The notes beneath the pieces were generated by a model. The model did not search any database. It saw nothing but the letters and a program-made list of their open reading frames with translations, and was not told where the DNA came from. Both the position numbers and the translations under genes were made by a program. A stretch of 64,000 bases of DNA from Nocardia spumae (GTDB lineage: Bacteria; Actinomycetota; Actinomycetes; Mycobacteriales; Mycobacteriaceae): NCBI RefSeq assembly GCF_020733635.1, contig NZ_JAJFZL010000001.1:6448001-6512000 (forward strand), written 5' to 3'. Numbering within the stretch: position 1 is the stretch's first letter; every line of letters begins with the position of its first letter. This document shows, piece after piece, positions 24,167-32,706 of the stretch.

Positions 24167-25582
24167 TCAGTCGGCGAGGTGTGCCAGTGCGAGCCGCGCG
24201 GCATTGGCCCCGCACATGCCGTGCGCGCCCGGCCCGGGTGGTGTCGCGGCCGAGCAGATGTAGTGGCCTCGCACCCCGAGGCTGTACGGCGACAACGTCG
24301 TTCGCGGTCCGAATACCAGCTGACGGATATCCTTGGCGCCGGTCATGATATCGCCGCCGACATAGTTGGGGTTGTACGCCGCCATCTCGGTGGTCGAGCG
24401 AACCACCTGTCCCACAATGCGTTCCCGGAAGCCAGGCGCGAACCGTTCGATCTGCGCGATGATCGCCGCGGTCGCATCGCCCGAATATCCGTTGGGGACA
24501 TGGGCATAACTCCACACCGGATGGACGTCGCCTGCCGAGCGCTGCGGATCGGCGAGATACTGCTGTCCGACCAGGACGAACGGGCGCTCGGGCATTCGTC
24601 CCGCATGGATCTCACGTTCGGTTGCGGCGAGCTCCCCGTAGGCACCGGCCAGATGGACCGTACCGGCACGCCGCGCGTGCGGATTCGTCCACGGCACACC
24701 ACCGGACACCGCGAAGTCGACCTTGAACGCTCCCGGTCCGCGACGGAACCTGCTGAACGCGTGCCGAACCCGGCGCGGTAGCCGATCACCGAGAATGCGC
24801 GCCACCACCTCGGGGGCCAGATCGAACATGGTGATATCGGCCGCGGGCAACTGCGCCGCCGACTCGACTCGCACCCCGGTTTCGATCGTGCCGCCCAGCT
24901 CCGTGAGCAGTGCCACCAGCGCGTCGGTGATCGCCTGCGAACCGCCCTTCGCCACCGCCCAGCCGTACCGGTGCCCGGCGGTGAGAATCCCGAGGCCGAC
25001 GGCCGAGGTGAGCGGGCGGTCCAGCGGCCGGAAGGCGTGGGCCGCAACACCTCCGAACAGCGCCCGCGCCCGCTCGGTGCGCAACAGCCGAGCGAAGGCG
25101 GATCCGGGCAGCAGGGTGGGCGCGCCGAAGCGCGCCAGCGTCAGGGGATGGCGCGGCAAGCGCAGCAGCGGACGCATGATGTCCTCGCTCAGCGCGTCGT
25201 AGCGCCGGACCGGGCGGTCGAAGGCCAGTCGCCAGCGCGACCCGTCCCGACCGAGTCCGGCCGCGGTCTGCTCGACCGAGCGGTACAGCACGCCGGCGCT
25301 GCCGTCGTCGAGCGGATGTACACAGTCGATCTCGGGCAGGCACCAGGTGAGCCCGTAGCGATCCAGACCCAGCCGTGCCAGGAACGGCGAACCGACGGCC
25401 ATGGGGTGGATGGCCGAGCAGTGGTCGTGCAGGAGGCCGGGCACGAGGGCCTCGCCGCTGCGCGCACCCCCGCCGACCTGGCCGGCCGCCTCGAGCACGG
25501 TGACCTCGACCCCTGCGGAGGCGAGGGCGACGGCGGCGGCGAGCCCGTTGGGCCCGCCACCCACCACCAAAGCGGTCGTCAC
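24167..25582 (-). CDS. NAD(P)/FAD-dependent oxidoreductase, phytoene-desaturase-like
   Basis: 471 aa. The FAD motif is at the N-terminus: ALVVGGGPNGLAAAVALASAGVEVTVLEAA. The C-terminus has GHYICSAATPPGPGAHGMCGANAARLAL, the usual CrtI/amine-oxidase family end. Many actinobacterial members of this group are uncharacterised; a carotenoid or lipid substrate is possible. GTG 25580-25582 overlaps the stop of the DUF3556 gene (GTGA), so it is the third gene of the 28858-24167 operon. Confidence 0.82.
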   Translation of the reverse strand: MTTALVVGGGPNGLAAAVALASAGVEVTVLEAAGQVGGGARSGEALVPGLLHDHCSAIHPMAVGSPFLARLGLDRYGLTWCLPEIDCVHPLDDGSAGVLYRSVEQTAAGLGRDGSRWRLAFDRPVRRYDALSEDIMRPLLRLPRHPLTLARFGAPTLLPGSAFARLLRTERARALFGGVAAHAFRPLDRPLTSAVGLGILTAGHRYGWAVAKGGSQAITDALVALLTELGGTIETGVRVESAAQLPAADITMFDLAPEVVARILGDRLPRRVRHAFSRFRRGPGAFKVDFAVSGGVPWTNPHARRAGTVHLAGAYGELAATEREIHAGRMPERPFVLVGQQYLADPQRSAGDVHPVWSYAHVPNGYSGDATAAIIAQIERFAPGFRERIVGQVVRSTTEMAAYNPNYVGGDIMTGAKDIRQLVFGPRTTLSPYSLGVRGHYICSAATPPGPGAHGMCGANAARLALAHLAD

Positions 25583-27381
25583 GCCACTACTCCGAAATCG
25601 TCCCGCGTCGGCTCGGCAGGCACCGCGGCCGAGCGAGTCCAGCTGGGCCGCAGGGGAATCGGACCGTTCGGCAGCCACGGCTGCTCGGCCACGGCATCGG
25701 CGACCTTCCAGGTGCCCCGCTCGATCACGCCCAGCGCCGCGTCGATCAGCTTGTAGTGCTGGACGCCGCTTCCGAACGCCTCCGACTCGACCCAGGCGAC
25801 GACACATTCGCCGGGTTCGAAGCGAGCCTCGTCCTGCACCGCGCGGATCATCTCCTCATCGTGGAAGTGGCCGTCTCCGAAATTGAACCCCACGATGGAG
25901 TTGCACAGGAATTCCGCCTCTCGAACCGTACGCGAATCGATATCGGGCAGTCGCGAGATCAGCAGCGAGAACAGCCCCCGGGCCTGGCTGTGCATGGCGC
26001 GCCAGGCGACCGTCTTCTGCAGGGTGATCTCCGCCCACCGCGGTTCGTAGCCGAATTCGACGAACTGGTCGATCTGGTTGCCGGCCGAGCGCGTCACCCG
26101 GTTCAGCGTCTCCTCGGCGCCCGGGGCGAAGGCCCATATCGCCGAGGCCCAATTGCCCGCGTACTGCCGCATCGACGGCAGGAACGACACCTTGTCCGGC
26201 CGCAGATTGCCGAGCACCGGGAAGAACAGCAGGGCCGCGACCACCGGCACGACCAGCCACACCGGCGACATATCCCACACGGCGTATCCGTTCCAGGCCG
26301 GGAAGCCGACGAACAGGAAGACCGTGGCGTAGGCGAACAACACATTCCATTCCAGCGGCACCGCCAGCGGGAAGGTGGACACGATGAACAGGTGGAAGAT
26401 CACCATGATCGCCACGGCGACGAGGGTCACCCACTTGTCGGTGGAGAACAGCAGCACCAGGGGAACGAGCATCTCGACACAGGTGCCGTTGACATGAGCC
26501 ATGAAATGGGCGACGCCGGACGGCCGCATATCCCGCGGGAAATCCTTGTAGTGCGCGCGTTTGACCGACTTGAACGGCATCGACGGACTGTTGGACACCA
26601 TCGGCGGCACCACGTTGGAGAAGTGCTTACCGAGTTTGGAGAATCCGGCGCCCATCCAGACGACCACGATCAGCAGCTTCAACGCGATGATCATGTTCAC
26701 GAACGGGAACACCGTGAAGGCGACGAGTGCGGGCAGGTATTGCTCACCCCGGGCCGCGAGGAAGATGACCTTATCGCGCAGGCCGTTGAGAATCAGCAGC
26801 GCGATCGGCGCCACCAGCGCGGTGGGATCGATCAGTCCGGAGGTGTTGTCCGGCAGTACCCCGGCGAGTGCGGCACTGTGCACGCCGGGCAGAACCAGCG
26901 CGACCACCAGGCTCGCCAGGAGGGCGAGGTAGAGGGTGATGTCGAACCAGGTGCGCCGATTCCCCTCGGTGCCGGGAACCCATGTCCACGGGCGCAGCCG
27001 GATGGTGCCGGGACGGGCCCAGAAGAGGATGCCACCGGTCATCGGTTTCACCTTGCCCGCCAGCGGCCCCCACGAACCCGCGATCCCGATGACTTCCAGC
27101 AGGACCGTCCAGACGACGGCCTTCTGATACACGATCGGCTGATTCCACCATGCCGCGACATGCCAGAACGCCGGCAGGCCGGAGGTCAGCGTGGCCACCG
27201 TGATTCCCCCGATCGCATAGAGGACGACCAACTTGAGGATGTACACGCAGTGCACCATTTTCGGTGAGCCGAAACCGTTTTCGGCCCAGTCTGCGCCGAG
27301 TAGGCGCATCCGTTCCATGAGCGGTTTCCGCAGGAACGTGTCCGGGTCGACGGCCGGAAGATCCGGCTTGGTGAATCCCAT
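25579..27381 (-). CDS. DUF3556 transmembrane protein
   Basis: 600 aa with about nine hydrophobic segments in the first 400 residues, then a soluble C-terminal part (PRWAEITLQKTVAWRAMHSQ, FNFGDGHFHDEEMIRAVQDE). It matches the mycobacterial/nocardial DUF3556 family by its opening (MGFTKPDLPAVDPDTFLRKP) and length; no activity is known to me. The paired histidines in GDGHFHDEE may bind a metal. GAGGAGAT precedes the ATG. It lies between a fatty-acyl-CoA ligase and a desaturase-like flavoprotein, which suggests work on a lipid at the membrane. Confidence 0.78.
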   Translation of the reverse strand: MGFTKPDLPAVDPDTFLRKPLMERMRLLGADWAENGFGSPKMVHCVYILKLVVLYAIGGITVATLTSGLPAFWHVAAWWNQPIVYQKAVVWTVLLEVIGIAGSWGPLAGKVKPMTGGILFWARPGTIRLRPWTWVPGTEGNRRTWFDITLYLALLASLVVALVLPGVHSAALAGVLPDNTSGLIDPTALVAPIALLILNGLRDKVIFLAARGEQYLPALVAFTVFPFVNMIIALKLLIVVVWMGAGFSKLGKHFSNVVPPMVSNSPSMPFKSVKRAHYKDFPRDMRPSGVAHFMAHVNGTCVEMLVPLVLLFSTDKWVTLVAVAIMVIFHLFIVSTFPLAVPLEWNVLFAYATVFLFVGFPAWNGYAVWDMSPVWLVVPVVAALLFFPVLGNLRPDKVSFLPSMRQYAGNWASAIWAFAPGAEETLNRVTRSAGNQIDQFVEFGYEPRWAEITLQKTVAWRAMHSQARGLFSLLISRLPDIDSRTVREAEFLCNSIVGFNFGDGHFHDEEMIRAVQDEARFEPGECVVAWVESEAFGSGVQHYKLIDAALGVIERGTWKVADAVAEQPWLPNGPIPLRPSWTRSAAVPAEPTRDDFGVVA

Positions 27382-27412
27382 CGGAATATCTCCTCTGTCG
27401 TGGGCGGGTGGA

Positions 27413-28858
27413 TCAGGCGGTCAGGGCGCGGCGCAGCGACGGTTTGTCGAGTTTGCCGACGGCGTTCTTGGGCAGGTCGTCGAGGAAGGTGATCGCCACG
27501 GGCAGTTTGTATTTCGACAGATTCCGGCGGGTGTGGTCGAGGATCTGCGCCGCGGTGAGGGTGGCGCCGGAAGTCAGCGCGAGAAACAGCACCGGTTCCT
27601 CGCCGTAGACCTCGCTCGCCCGGCCGACGACCGCGGCCTCGGCAACCTCGGGCAGCTGGTAGACGACGCTCTCGATCTCCTTGGGGTAGATGTTCTCGCC
27701 GCCGCGGATGATCATGTCCTTGGCGCGATCAACCAGGACCAGATAGCCGTCCTCGTCGAAACGCCCGATATCGCCGGTGCGCAGCCAGCCGTCGACGACG
27801 GTCCGCGCGGTCTCCTCGGGCCGATTCAGATAGCCGCGCATGATATTCGGGCCTTGGATCAGCACCTCACCCGCGGCGCCGTCGGCGACCGGATTGCCGT
27901 CGGCGTCGGCGATCCGGATCGTCTGCCCCGGCAGCGGCAGGCCGACCGTCCCCGGCTTGCGGCGTCCGCGCAGTGGATTGAGGGTGCTCGCGCAGGTTCC
28001 CTCGGACAGTCCGTAGCCCTCCACGATCGGTATGCCGTAGCGGCTTTCGAACTTCTCCAGCAGTTCGACACTGGCCGGGGCGGCTCCGCAGACCGCGAAC
28101 CGCACCGCCGAGGACTCGGGGACGACCTCGGCCGGCAGATCCGCCAGCATCGCGTAGATCGTCGGCACCGCGGAGAAGTAGGTCGCCCCACTGCGCTCGA
28201 TCCGGTCGAAGAACGTGTCGGCACGGAACCGGCCCGCGATCGTCGTGCGTCCGCCCGCGAGCAGTGGCGACAGGGTGCCGGCCACGATGCCGTTGACATG
28301 GAAGAGCGGCAGAATCAACAGGCTGTGGTCGGCGGCGGTGAGATCCACCGCCCCGATCACCATGTCGCACATGGCGTTCAGATTCGCGTGGTCGAGCATC
28401 ACACCCTTGGGTCGCCCGGTCGTCCCGCTGGTGTAGACCAGCAGGGCCAGCGCGTCGTCGCGGACCCGCGCCGCGGTGGCGGCGGGTGAGCACGCGGTGA
28501 GCTCGGCCGGTGTGAGCACCGTGACTCCGATATCCACCGGCTGATCGGTGATGAGCACCTTCGCCCCGGCATCGGCGCTCTGAAAGCCGATCTCGGCCGG
28601 TACCAGCGCCGGATTGATCGGCGTGACCGCGGCGCCCAGCCGCCAGGCGGCGAACAGGGACACCACGAACGACACGGTGTTCGGCAGCATCACCGCGACC
28701 ACGTCGCCGGACGTGACACCGTGTGCGGCCAGTGCGGCGGCGGCCCGCCGCACGGCCGCGGCGAACTCGGCGTTATCGAGTTCGACGGCGTCGTCGGCCA
28801 CACAGGGCGCGCCGGGATCGTGTCGGCTGCGGAAGTCGGGTAACTCGCGAAGATGCAT
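27413..28858 (-). CDS. Acyl-CoA ligase / fatty-acyl-AMP ligase (FadD family)
   Basis: 481 aa: YTSGTTGRPKGVML, LPLFHVNGIVAGTL, VEGYGLSEGTCAST, WLRTGDIGRFDEDGYL, the hinge DRAKDMIIRGGENIYP, and NAVGKLDKPSLRR with the catalytic lysine. ATG 28856-28858 with AGGA upstream starts the family N-terminus (LRELPDFRSRHDPGAP); the longer frame adds 13 unrelated residues. First gene of the operon that continues with DUF3556 and the flavoprotein. An inverted repeat TTGTCTC-GCC-GAGACAA (28957-28973) lies in its promoter region. Confidence 0.86.
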   Translation of the reverse strand: MHLRELPDFRSRHDPGAPCVADDAVELDNAEFAAAVRRAAAALAAHGVTSGDVVAVMLPNTVSFVVSLFAAWRLGAAVTPINPALVPAEIGFQSADAGAKVLITDQPVDIGVTVLTPAELTACSPAATAARVRDDALALLVYTSGTTGRPKGVMLDHANLNAMCDMVIGAVDLTAADHSLLILPLFHVNGIVAGTLSPLLAGGRTTIAGRFRADTFFDRIERSGATYFSAVPTIYAMLADLPAEVVPESSAVRFAVCGAAPASVELLEKFESRYGIPIVEGYGLSEGTCASTLNPLRGRRKPGTVGLPLPGQTIRIADADGNPVADGAAGEVLIQGPNIMRGYLNRPEETARTVVDGWLRTGDIGRFDEDGYLVLVDRAKDMIIRGGENIYPKEIESVVYQLPEVAEAAVVGRASEVYGEEPVLFLALTSGATLTAAQILDHTRRNLSKYKLPVAITFLDDLPKNAVGKLDKPSLRRALTA

Positions 28859-28956
28859 GGTCGGTCCTGAATCGTCGGTGTCGAACGGACACGACAACGG
28901 TAGGAATTAGTGAGCTGGACCACACCGTCGCGAATGGACGAATTGGTGCCGAAGTC

Positions 28957-28973
28957 TTGTCTCGCCGAGACAA
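28957..28973. promoter_or_regulatory. Putative PucR operator upstream of the FadD operon
   Basis: Perfect 7-bp inverted repeat TTGTCTC/GAGACAA with a 3-base spacer, about 100 bp upstream of the ligase start. The half site GAGACAAA recurs before the PucR gene at 30434-30441. Confidence 0.55.
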
Positions 28974-29096
28974 AGATCACGTGCCGATGCCCCGAGAGGA
29001 CACCTTCGGACGCGATGGCCGGGGCTGAACCGCCCGAGGTTCGTCCTGGCGGAACCAAACCCGCGATGCCGAAGGCGGGGTGGCGCGGCACGGCAG

Positions 29097-30371
29097 TCAG
29101 CGCGTCAGCACCGTCTTGCCGTACCAGTGGCACACCAGAAGCGCGAGCTCCACGTCGAGCCGGTCGTCGGCGATCGACCGGCCGCGGCGTGCCACGGCTC
29201 GGCCCACCCGGTATTTCACCGAGTTGTAGTGCAGATCCAGTTCCTGCGCGGACGCCTTGTAGCTGGACCCGGTGCGTAGGAATACCCGCAGGGTGTCGCG
29301 CAGGCGGGCATCGCTCGCGGTGTCGGTGGCCAGCGGACCGAGGACATCGGCCACCCAGTCCCGGACCGCCACCGGGTTCCCGCCGAGCAGTGCGGCCGCC
29401 GTCAATCCCGGATCGGTGGACGCCACGACCTTGTCTCCGGGTCCGCGCCGGGTCGCCACGGCACGAGCCTGCTGCGCCTGGCGGTGGGACCGCCGAAATC
29501 CGTCGACACCCGCGCCTACCGCACCGATGGCGATATGTGGTGCATCCGGCCGGGCGGCGGCGAACCGGCGAATCCGCTCGGCCGGATCGACGGGCTCGGA
29601 TTTGTACGGCAGCCAGACCCACCCGCTGGTCCGGTCGGCCGCGGCGAACAGCGGACCGGCCGCGGCCTCGACGGCGCCGGCCAGTTCGCGGACGAACCGC
29701 TGCAACCGAGCCAGGTCGTCACTGTCGGAATCGGTGTCCGGATACCAGAGCACCATCGCCACGTGCTGCCAGCGCAGCGGATACCGGATCGCCGCCGTGG
29801 CATCGTCGACGTCGACCGCGGTGTCCTCGGCGAGCACCTCCCGAACTCGCATGGCGCGCACACTGTTCCGGTTCTCCAGCCACCGTTCGCGCTCCTCCTC
29901 GTAGACCGCGACCACCTGCTGCGAAATCCAGTCGATGTAGGCGAACAGCACATCGGTGATCTCCTCGATCACCGCGATTCTGGTGGTCGGCTCCATATCG
30001 ATGGCATGCAGTTCGGCGAAGACCAGTTCGGTCAGCCGCCGCTGCCCGAGCCGATAGGCCCGCACGAGCGCATTGACCGGAACCCCGTGCTGGGCGAGCC
30101 GCCGCGCGTATTCGAGCGCGGCCGTCGGCGCGGTGATCCGCTCCACCGCGATCCCGTGCCGCAGCGCGTGCAGAATCGTGTCGACATTGCCCTCGACGCT
30201 GGCCCCCAGCAATTCCACCGTGCGGGCATCTCCCCGCAGTTCCGGGATCAACTGTTCGAGTGCCGCCCGGATGGTGGAGCTGACCGCCGACACCTCGTCG
30301 TTCATCCGCGCGGCGATCCGGGCGACATATTCGTCCGCACCGAGTTCGCCGCCCCGACGCTCCTTCGTCAC
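29097..30371 (-). CDS. PucR-family transcriptional regulator
   Basis: 424 aa. The N-terminal two thirds contain helical sensor regions (ARTVELLGASVEGNVDTILHALRHG, RAYRLGQRRLTELVFAELHAID) and a GGDEF-like central domain. The C-terminal HTH_30 is typical of PucR/CdaR: LRDTLRVFLRTGSSYKASAQELDLHYNSVKYRVGRA (about 355-390). GTG 30371 is preceded by a -10-like TACCGT seven bases earlier, so the message may be leaderless. It lies just upstream of the FadD operon and shares an operator-like half site with it. Confidence 0.82.
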   Translation of the reverse strand: MTKERRGGELGADEYVARIAARMNDEVSAVSSTIRAALEQLIPELRGDARTVELLGASVEGNVDTILHALRHGIAVERITAPTAALEYARRLAQHGVPVNALVRAYRLGQRRLTELVFAELHAIDMEPTTRIAVIEEITDVLFAYIDWISQQVVAVYEEERERWLENRNSVRAMRVREVLAEDTAVDVDDATAAIRYPLRWQHVAMVLWYPDTDSDSDDLARLQRFVRELAGAVEAAAGPLFAAADRTSGWVWLPYKSEPVDPAERIRRFAAARPDAPHIAIGAVGAGVDGFRRSHRQAQQARAVATRRGPGDKVVASTDPGLTAAALLGGNPVAVRDWVADVLGPLATDTASDARLRDTLRVFLRTGSSYKASAQELDLHYNSVKYRVGRAVARRGRSIADDRLDVELALLVCHWYGKTVLTR

Positions 30372-30421
30372 CTCTCGAACGGTAGATCCCGGCCGCCAAC
30401 CCCACGGGCCTTCCTGTCAGA

Positions 30422-30441
30422 TTTCGTCCCGAGGAGACAAA
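30422..30441. promoter_or_regulatory. Operator-like repeat upstream of the PucR gene
   Basis: TTTCGTCCCGA followed by GGAGACAAA, an imperfect palindrome 51-70 bp before the PucR start. It shares GAGACAA with the perfect inverted repeat at 28957-28973; autoregulation is inferred. Confidence 0.45.
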
Positions 30442-30545
30442 ACCGGGACGAGAATACGGCTCGCCACGCCGAAGACAGGCCGTCGTCCCGGTCTTCGGTG
30501 GTCGGCCGCAGACAAAAGGCCGCGCGGCCCGACGGGGATACCGAT

Positions 30546-30580
30546 GAAAAATCCCCCCGACCGGCCGATCGAGGGGATTT
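30546..30580 (-). terminator. Intrinsic terminator of the tRNA cluster
   Basis: On the minus strand a stem AAATCCCC (30580-30573) with GGGGATTT (30556-30549), further paired inside, is followed by a short T-run. It lies right after tRNA-Phe, the last gene of the Glu-Asp-Phe transcript. Confidence 0.7.
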
Positions 30581-30585
30581 CAGAG

Positions 30586-30659
30586 TGGCCAAGGCCGGGA
30601 TCGAACCGGCGACCTTCCGCTTTTCAGGCGGACGCTCGTACCAACTGAGCTACCTGGCC
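30586..30659 (-). tRNA. tRNA-Phe (anticodon GAA)
   Basis: A 74-nt cloverleaf on the minus strand. The acceptor GGCCAGG pairs with CTTGGCC, discriminator A. The D arm begins with the usual TAGCTCAGTTGGTA. The anticodon loop CTGAAAA reads Phe, and the T loop is TTCGATC. CCA is not encoded. Last of three tRNA genes in the order Glu, Asp, Phe. Confidence 0.95.
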
Positions 30660-30692
30660 GGAGGCACCCGAACCGAATGCCAGACAACAAAG

Positions 30693-30766
30693 CGACCCTG
30701 ACGGGACTCGAACCCGCGACCTCCGCCGTGACAGGGCGGCGCGCTAACCAACTGCGCCACAGGGCC
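30693..30766 (-). tRNA. tRNA-Asp (anticodon GTC)
   Basis: A 74-nt cloverleaf on the minus strand. The acceptor GGCCCTG pairs with CAGGGTC and the discriminator is G, as expected for Asp. The anticodon loop is CTGTCAC. It lies between tRNA-Glu and tRNA-Phe. Confidence 0.95.
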
Positions 30767-30793
30767 TTGCATGCTCCAACGGTGTTGCCACCG

Positions 30794-30866
30794 TACCCCC
30801 TACGGGATTCGAACCCGCGCTACCGCCTTGAAAGGGCGGCGTCCTAGGCCGCTAGACGAAGGGGGC
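30794..30866 (-). tRNA. tRNA-Glu (anticodon TTC)
   Basis: A 73-nt cloverleaf on the minus strand. The acceptor GCCCCCT pairs with AGGGGGT, discriminator A. The anticodon loop is CTTTCAA. First gene of the Glu-Asp-Phe cluster, which is conserved in mycolic-acid actinobacteria. Confidence 0.95.
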
Positions 30867-30957
30867 CCGCCGGATCTCTCCGGTCCGTTTCTCAACGGCT
30901 TCCGTTGGGAGCTCGCATAGCTTATGACAGGCTTCGCGCTATTCCCAAATCGGCTGG

Positions 30958-31623
30958 TCAGAGGCCCAGATTCAGGTCATCCAACCGTGCCGACGCGCGC
31001 CAGCCGTGCTGCCGGAATTCGTCGAGCCAATCCTGGGTGGCCATCGCCTCGATGATCACCTCCAGCGCCTCGGTGAACCGGGTGCGCAGATCGATGCCGC
31101 CGCCGAGGAGATCGATGATGTATCGCTGTCCCGCCAAGGACGCCGCCAGGGTGCGGGTGAACCGGTCCGGGTCGGCGTCGACGCGCAGCTGCTTGCGATC
31201 GATGGCCCGGACCGCGAGGCCGTGCGCGGCCCGTCCGACGATCCGGCTGCCGCCCGCACGCGCGTCCTGATAGAACTCCGGCTCGATGACCAGCCGGAAT
31301 TCCGCCTGGGTGATGATGTCGTGCTCCAGCCGCAGCGCGACCTCGTCGATCATGCCGTGCATGATGTCCAGCGGCTCGAGATCCATTCTCGCCAGCCACC
31401 TTTCGGTGGTGGATCGATAGCGTTCGACGGCAGCGTCCAGCACCGCCCGGGCCAGATCCTCCTTGGAGTCGAAATGGAAGTACATCGCGCCCTTGGTCGC
31501 GCGGGAACCCTCCAATATGCGATTCAGCGATGCCGCGGCATAGCCGCTCTTGCCGAATTCGACGGCGGCGGACCTGATGATCGCCGCCCGGGTCCGGCGG
31601 GCCCGCTCTTGCTGCCGTGCCAT
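30958..31623 (-). CDS. TetR-family regulator, gamma-butyrolactone receptor (ScbR/ArpA)-like
   Basis: 221 aa. The opening MARQQERARRTRAAIIRSAA, followed by EFGKSGYAAASLNRILEGSRATKGAMYFHFDSKEDLA, is the DNA-binding domain of the ScbR/ArpA type. The C-terminus (RFTRTLAASLAGQRYIIDLLGG, DLRTRFTEALEVIIEAM) also fits that group. Members bind gamma-butyrolactone signals and repress antibiotic or signalling genes; no butyrolactone synthase lies next to it here, so its signal is unknown. ATG 31621-31623 starts the conserved region. Its promoter region holds an ARE-like palindrome at 31710-31733. Confidence 0.8.
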   Translation of the reverse strand: MARQQERARRTRAAIIRSAAVEFGKSGYAAASLNRILEGSRATKGAMYFHFDSKEDLARAVLDAAVERYRSTTERWLARMDLEPLDIMHGMIDEVALRLEHDIITQAEFRLVIEPEFYQDARAGGSRIVGRAAHGLAVRAIDRKQLRVDADPDRFTRTLAASLAGQRYIIDLLGGGIDLRTRFTEALEVIIEAMATQDWLDEFRQHGWRASARLDDLNLGL

Positions 31624-31709
31624 GCTCGAAACGCCTCCGAAGCTGCTTACCACCGGCGGAACCGATAGAGCCGGTCCTCGCCGCGAAGTTATGAGATTTT
31701 CAATTACTT

Positions 31710-31733
31710 AAATCCGGGCTACCGCCCGGTTTT
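31710..31733. promoter_or_regulatory. ARE-like palindrome upstream of the butyrolactone-receptor-like gene
   Basis: AAATCCGGGC, TACC, GCCCGGTTTT: a 24-bp near-perfect palindrome (9 of 10 arm positions) 87 bp before the start at 31623. Receptors of this family bind similar AAACCGG-type palindromes in their own promoters. Confidence 0.5.
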
Positions 31734-31794
31734 CAGACTTTGGGTACGAAAATTCGCAGGGATACCTGAAACACACCAGCTGGTATAGTTTCGA

Positions 31795-31837
31795 CGCCCG
31801 GGTGCGCCGCAGGGGGTGCGCACCCGGGCGTTTCGTT
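31795..31837 (+). terminator. Strong hairpin with T-rich tail, right behind a TATAGT box
   Basis: A perfect 13-bp stem (31795-31807 with 31818-31830), a 10-base loop and TTTCGTT. No gene on the plus strand lies upstream. The TATAGT at 31784-31789 would start a transcript at about the first base of the stem, so this could be a very short RNA or an insulator. Confidence 0.6.
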
Positions 31838-32566
31838 CGTCTCGGATCCGCCTCCCGCGACGTCTTCTCCAGGACGCCGTGACCGACCCGGCCGGTCGCG
31901 GCATGTTCGGGCATAACAACCTTCGGCCGATTCCCAACCGCCGGAAGATCTCCCGGTTCCGCCGGAATTCACCAAGCGGTCACCGTACCTCGAATCCCGA
32001 TGCAGCGCCCCACCTACCGATAAGTCACTTCACCGGCGACCGGGGCCGGACGCCGCAAATACCCGGTTAGCGAACAGGCGCCGGTCGGGCGCCTCAATTC
32101 CGGCCCGCCCCAGCAATGTTCACCCGTCACCGACCGTCACCCACGGATACCGCTACTCCACCCGGCCGCCGCTGCGGCCATCGGGCGAATCCATCGATAC
32201 GATCACCTCCGTACCAAATATGTTGCCACGCACTACGTTTGGACAATGTTTCCACACATTCGCCCTGAAACAAATTGCTGAGCAAGGAGATTGCCGGGCG
32301 CGCAGCCCCATTTCCGGAAAGTTCCCATCCGGGCGCACCCCGCCGGCGGGCGGCCGGGCGCCGCGGGGCGGTCAGCGGCGAAAGCCGGCCCGGCCCGGCG
32401 GCGACACCGACCGCGATCACTCGCCACGCCCGGTCCACCGCGGCCCCGACCTCCGCCCACCGGCACTGCGGCCAGGCCTCCGACCAGCGCGAATGCCCTC
32501 CGGCACACCGCCGCCGGGATATCGGTTACCACTTCCGCGCGCGGAACATTTAGACTTGCGCACCGC

Positions 32567-32617
32567 GCCCCTATAGCTCAGTTGGTAGAGCTACGGACTT
32601 TTAATCCGCAGGTCCCA
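32567..32617 (+). pseudogene. 5' part of the host tRNA-Lys (anticodon TTT), cut by the element
   Basis: From the acceptor 5' strand GCCCCTA through the D arm (TAGCTCAGTTGGTA), the anticodon loop CTTTTAA and the variable loop, up to the end of the 25-bp repeat at 32617. After that the sequence no longer gives a T arm or an acceptor 3' strand. The missing 3' part lies at 53612-53633, 21 kb away. The two parts joined give a perfect tRNA-Lys, so this is the attB gene broken by integration. Confidence 0.9.
32593..32617 (+). repeat. attL core (25-bp direct repeat)
   Basis: Identical over 25 bp to 53587-53611; the flanks differ at once (CT before and CCC after here; AA before and GGT after there). 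It covers the anticodon arm, variable loop and start of the T stem of tRNA-Lys. Confidence 0.92.
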
Positions 32618-32645
32618 CCCGGTTGACCTGCACAGATGCTAATCT

Positions 32646-32665
32646 CGTGGGGCAACCGTGGGGCA
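32646..32665 (+). promoter_or_regulatory. Two CGTGGGGCA repeats, likely integrase arm-type sites (left end)
   Basis: CGTGGGGCA occurs at 32646-32654 and 32657-32665, 11 bases apart and in the same direction. Three copies of the same motif lie near the right end (53414-53455). Such repeats inside both ends fit the arm-binding sites of a tyrosine integrase. Confidence 0.65.
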
Positions 32666-32670
32666 GAGAA

Positions 32671-32697
32671 CACAAAAATGGGCACCCGTAGGTGCCC
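32671..32697 (-). terminator. Intrinsic terminator of the element tRNA-Lys
   Basis: On the minus strand GGGCACC and GGTGCCC form a 7-bp stem with a 4-base loop, followed by ATTTTTGT. It lies 10 bases after the tRNA, a textbook Rho-independent terminator. Confidence 0.85.
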
Positions 32698-32706
32698 GAT
32701 GACTTG

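Larger units (their letters stand above)
31624..32566. other. Gene-poor 0.94-kb region with palindromes, a promoter-like site and hairpins
   Basis: I see no convincing protein gene. The region holds an ARE-like palindrome (31710-31733), a TATAGT box at 31784-31789, a strong terminator hairpin (31795-31837), and a hairpin AGGCGCC-N5-GGCGCCT at 32076-32094. The last part before the split tRNA-Lys must hold that gene's promoter; TAGACT at 32551-32556 is a candidate -10. Open frames here have no ribosome binding sites and poor codon bias. Confidence 0.5.

Noticed and set aside
25756..27267. A 503-codon open frame on the plus strand
   Set aside because: Antisense to DUF3556, His/Asp/Arg-rich as expected for a shadow frame.
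31816..32626. Several short open frames on both strands between the TetR gene and the tRNA-Lys part
   Set aside because: No ribosome binding sites, no recognisable similarity, and they overlap hairpins and the tRNA.
32646..32665. Possible completion of the attL tRNA-Lys by the downstream GTGGGGCA sequence
   Set aside because: The segment resembles an acceptor 3' strand, but no T arm lies between it and the anticodon arm and the distance is too long for a tRNA.
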